This document shows, piece after piece, positions 13,807 to 14,484 of a stretch of DNA of 14,484 nucleotides. The notes beneath the pieces were generated by a model, which worked only from the letters and a program-made list of their open reading frames with translations, did no database searches and had not been told where the DNA came from. Within the stretch, counting starts at the first letter, position 1. Each line of letters starts with the position of its first letter. Source of the stretch: Flavobacteriales bacterium (lineage in GTDB: Bacteria > Bacteroidota > Bacteroidia > Flavobacteriales > Flavobacteriaceae); contig JALVLX010000074.1 in NCBI GenBank assembly GCA_027032855.1, positions 1-14,484 of the forward strand, written 5' to 3'. The position numbers and the translations under genes are program-made.

Positions 13807-14484
13807 TACCGAATGCGTTTTTGCAAATTAAAAATAGTTAATCCGCTAAAAAATATAATGATACTCAACATGTAAATAACATCAGACAATTTGAGTAGTC
13901 CTTTTATCATGTTTTGATAATGGAAATCCAAACTCAGTTTTTTGAAAAATAAGTCCAGTCCACCCAGTAGATTAAAACTGCCAAGCCCTTCAAAACCGTA
14001 GTATAATAAGAAGCTTAAGAATAGTCCTGTTAAAAATGCATTGACTTGATTGTCAAACAATGATGAGCTGAATACGGTAATTGATGCTAATGCGCCAACC
14101 AATAAAAAAAGTCCGAAATAGGCACTTATCAGGTTTTTATTATCCAAATGTCCGTCCAAACTAAAATGCCGGATGCTATACATATATATTAATGTAGGAA
14201 TGAGCATTAAAAAACCTATTGTCCAAATACTGAGAAATTTTCCAAGCACAATATCTTTAAACGCCAGCGGTTTGGTCAGTAAGGTTTCAATCGTTCCTGT
14301 TTTAAATTCGTCGGAAAAGCTTTTCATTCCGATAGCGACAATGACAAAAATCAAAATCCATGGTGCCAGATTGAAAAACGGCGTCAAATCGGCAAAACCG
14401 TACGTAGGCAAGTAGTAATTACCTTCGATAAACCATAAAAACAGCGCATTAAACACAAAGAATAAGCCCATAGACAAATAGCCG
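13806..14484 (-). CDS. gldF: Gliding-motility ABC transporter permease GldF (N-terminus off the window)
   Basis: About 225 C-terminal codons are visible and the frame stays open to the right edge (GYLSMGLFFVFN...). An in-frame TTG at 14477 is not taken as the start, because the family continues upstream. The sequence is an ABC-2 type permease with about six hydrophobic segments. Typical GldF strings are LAPWILIFVIVAIGMKSFSDEF and KTGTIETLLTKPLAFKDIVLGK. The family forms the membrane channel of the GldA-GldF-GldG transporter needed for gliding. The gene ends TAA, overlapping the alcohol dehydrogenase ATG by one base. Confidence 0.93.
   Translation of the reverse strand, partial: GYLSMGLFFVFNALFLWFIEGNYYLPTYGFADLTPFFNLAPWILIFVIVAIGMKSFSDEFKTGTIETLLTKPLAFKDIVLGKFLSIWTIGFLMLIPTLIYMYSIRHFSLDGHLDNKNLISAYFGLFLLVGALASITVFSSSLFDNQVNAFLTGLFLSFLLYYGFEGLGSFNLLGGLDLFFKKLSLDFHYQNMIKGLLKLSDVIYMLSIIIFFSGLTIFNLQKRIR

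Overview
The window looks like a chromosomal segment of a low-GC member of the Bacteroidota, probably a flavobacterium-like lineage. Four things support this: the gliding genes gldF and gldG; a parA-parB-DUF5683-lepB-wbqC cluster typical of the phylum; a signal peptidase with an added membrane domain at its N-terminus; and several promoter-like sites of the Bacteroidota form TAnnTTTG. Genus and species cannot be read from this sequence.

Layout. (1) 1-1291, minus strand: a tight DUF4870 / PadR repressor / PspC-domain operon with a good upstream promoter; the PspC gene runs off the left edge. (2) 1591-2559, plus strand: a DUF4442 hotdog-fold protein and a NifX/NifB-type metal-cofactor domain protein with a His/Asp-rich tail. 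(3) 2646-8345, minus strand: chromosome-partition genes parA and parB, a DUF5683 protein, signal peptidase I, a WbqC-family protein and a dipeptide epimerase, mostly overlapping or separated by a few bases. A 212-bp AT-rich repeat-bearing gap lies where dapB often sits in related genomes. (4) 8346-9083: non-coding DNA containing a degenerate tandem repeat upstream of parA, a long imperfect palindrome, tRNA-Pro(CGG) with promoter and terminator, and a perfect 74-bp direct duplication made of hairpins, with a possible decayed tRNA fragment between the copies. (5) 9084-10915: a thioredoxin-like redox protein diverging from the GTPase-family ATPase ychF. (6) 11000-14484, minus strand: gldF (partial), a YqhD-type iron alcohol dehydrogenase and gldG in one apparent operon.

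Most genes are ordinary housekeeping genes. The points most worth a second look are: the DUF5683 gene, whose signal peptide is encoded upstream of any standard start codon and whose start appears as ATA overlapping the parB stop; the nested hairpin duplication behind tRNA-Pro; the shared ~59-bp repeat family around the par cluster; and the alcohol dehydrogenase inserted between gldF and gldG. I did not find convincing evidence of a new defence, mobile or biosynthetic system.
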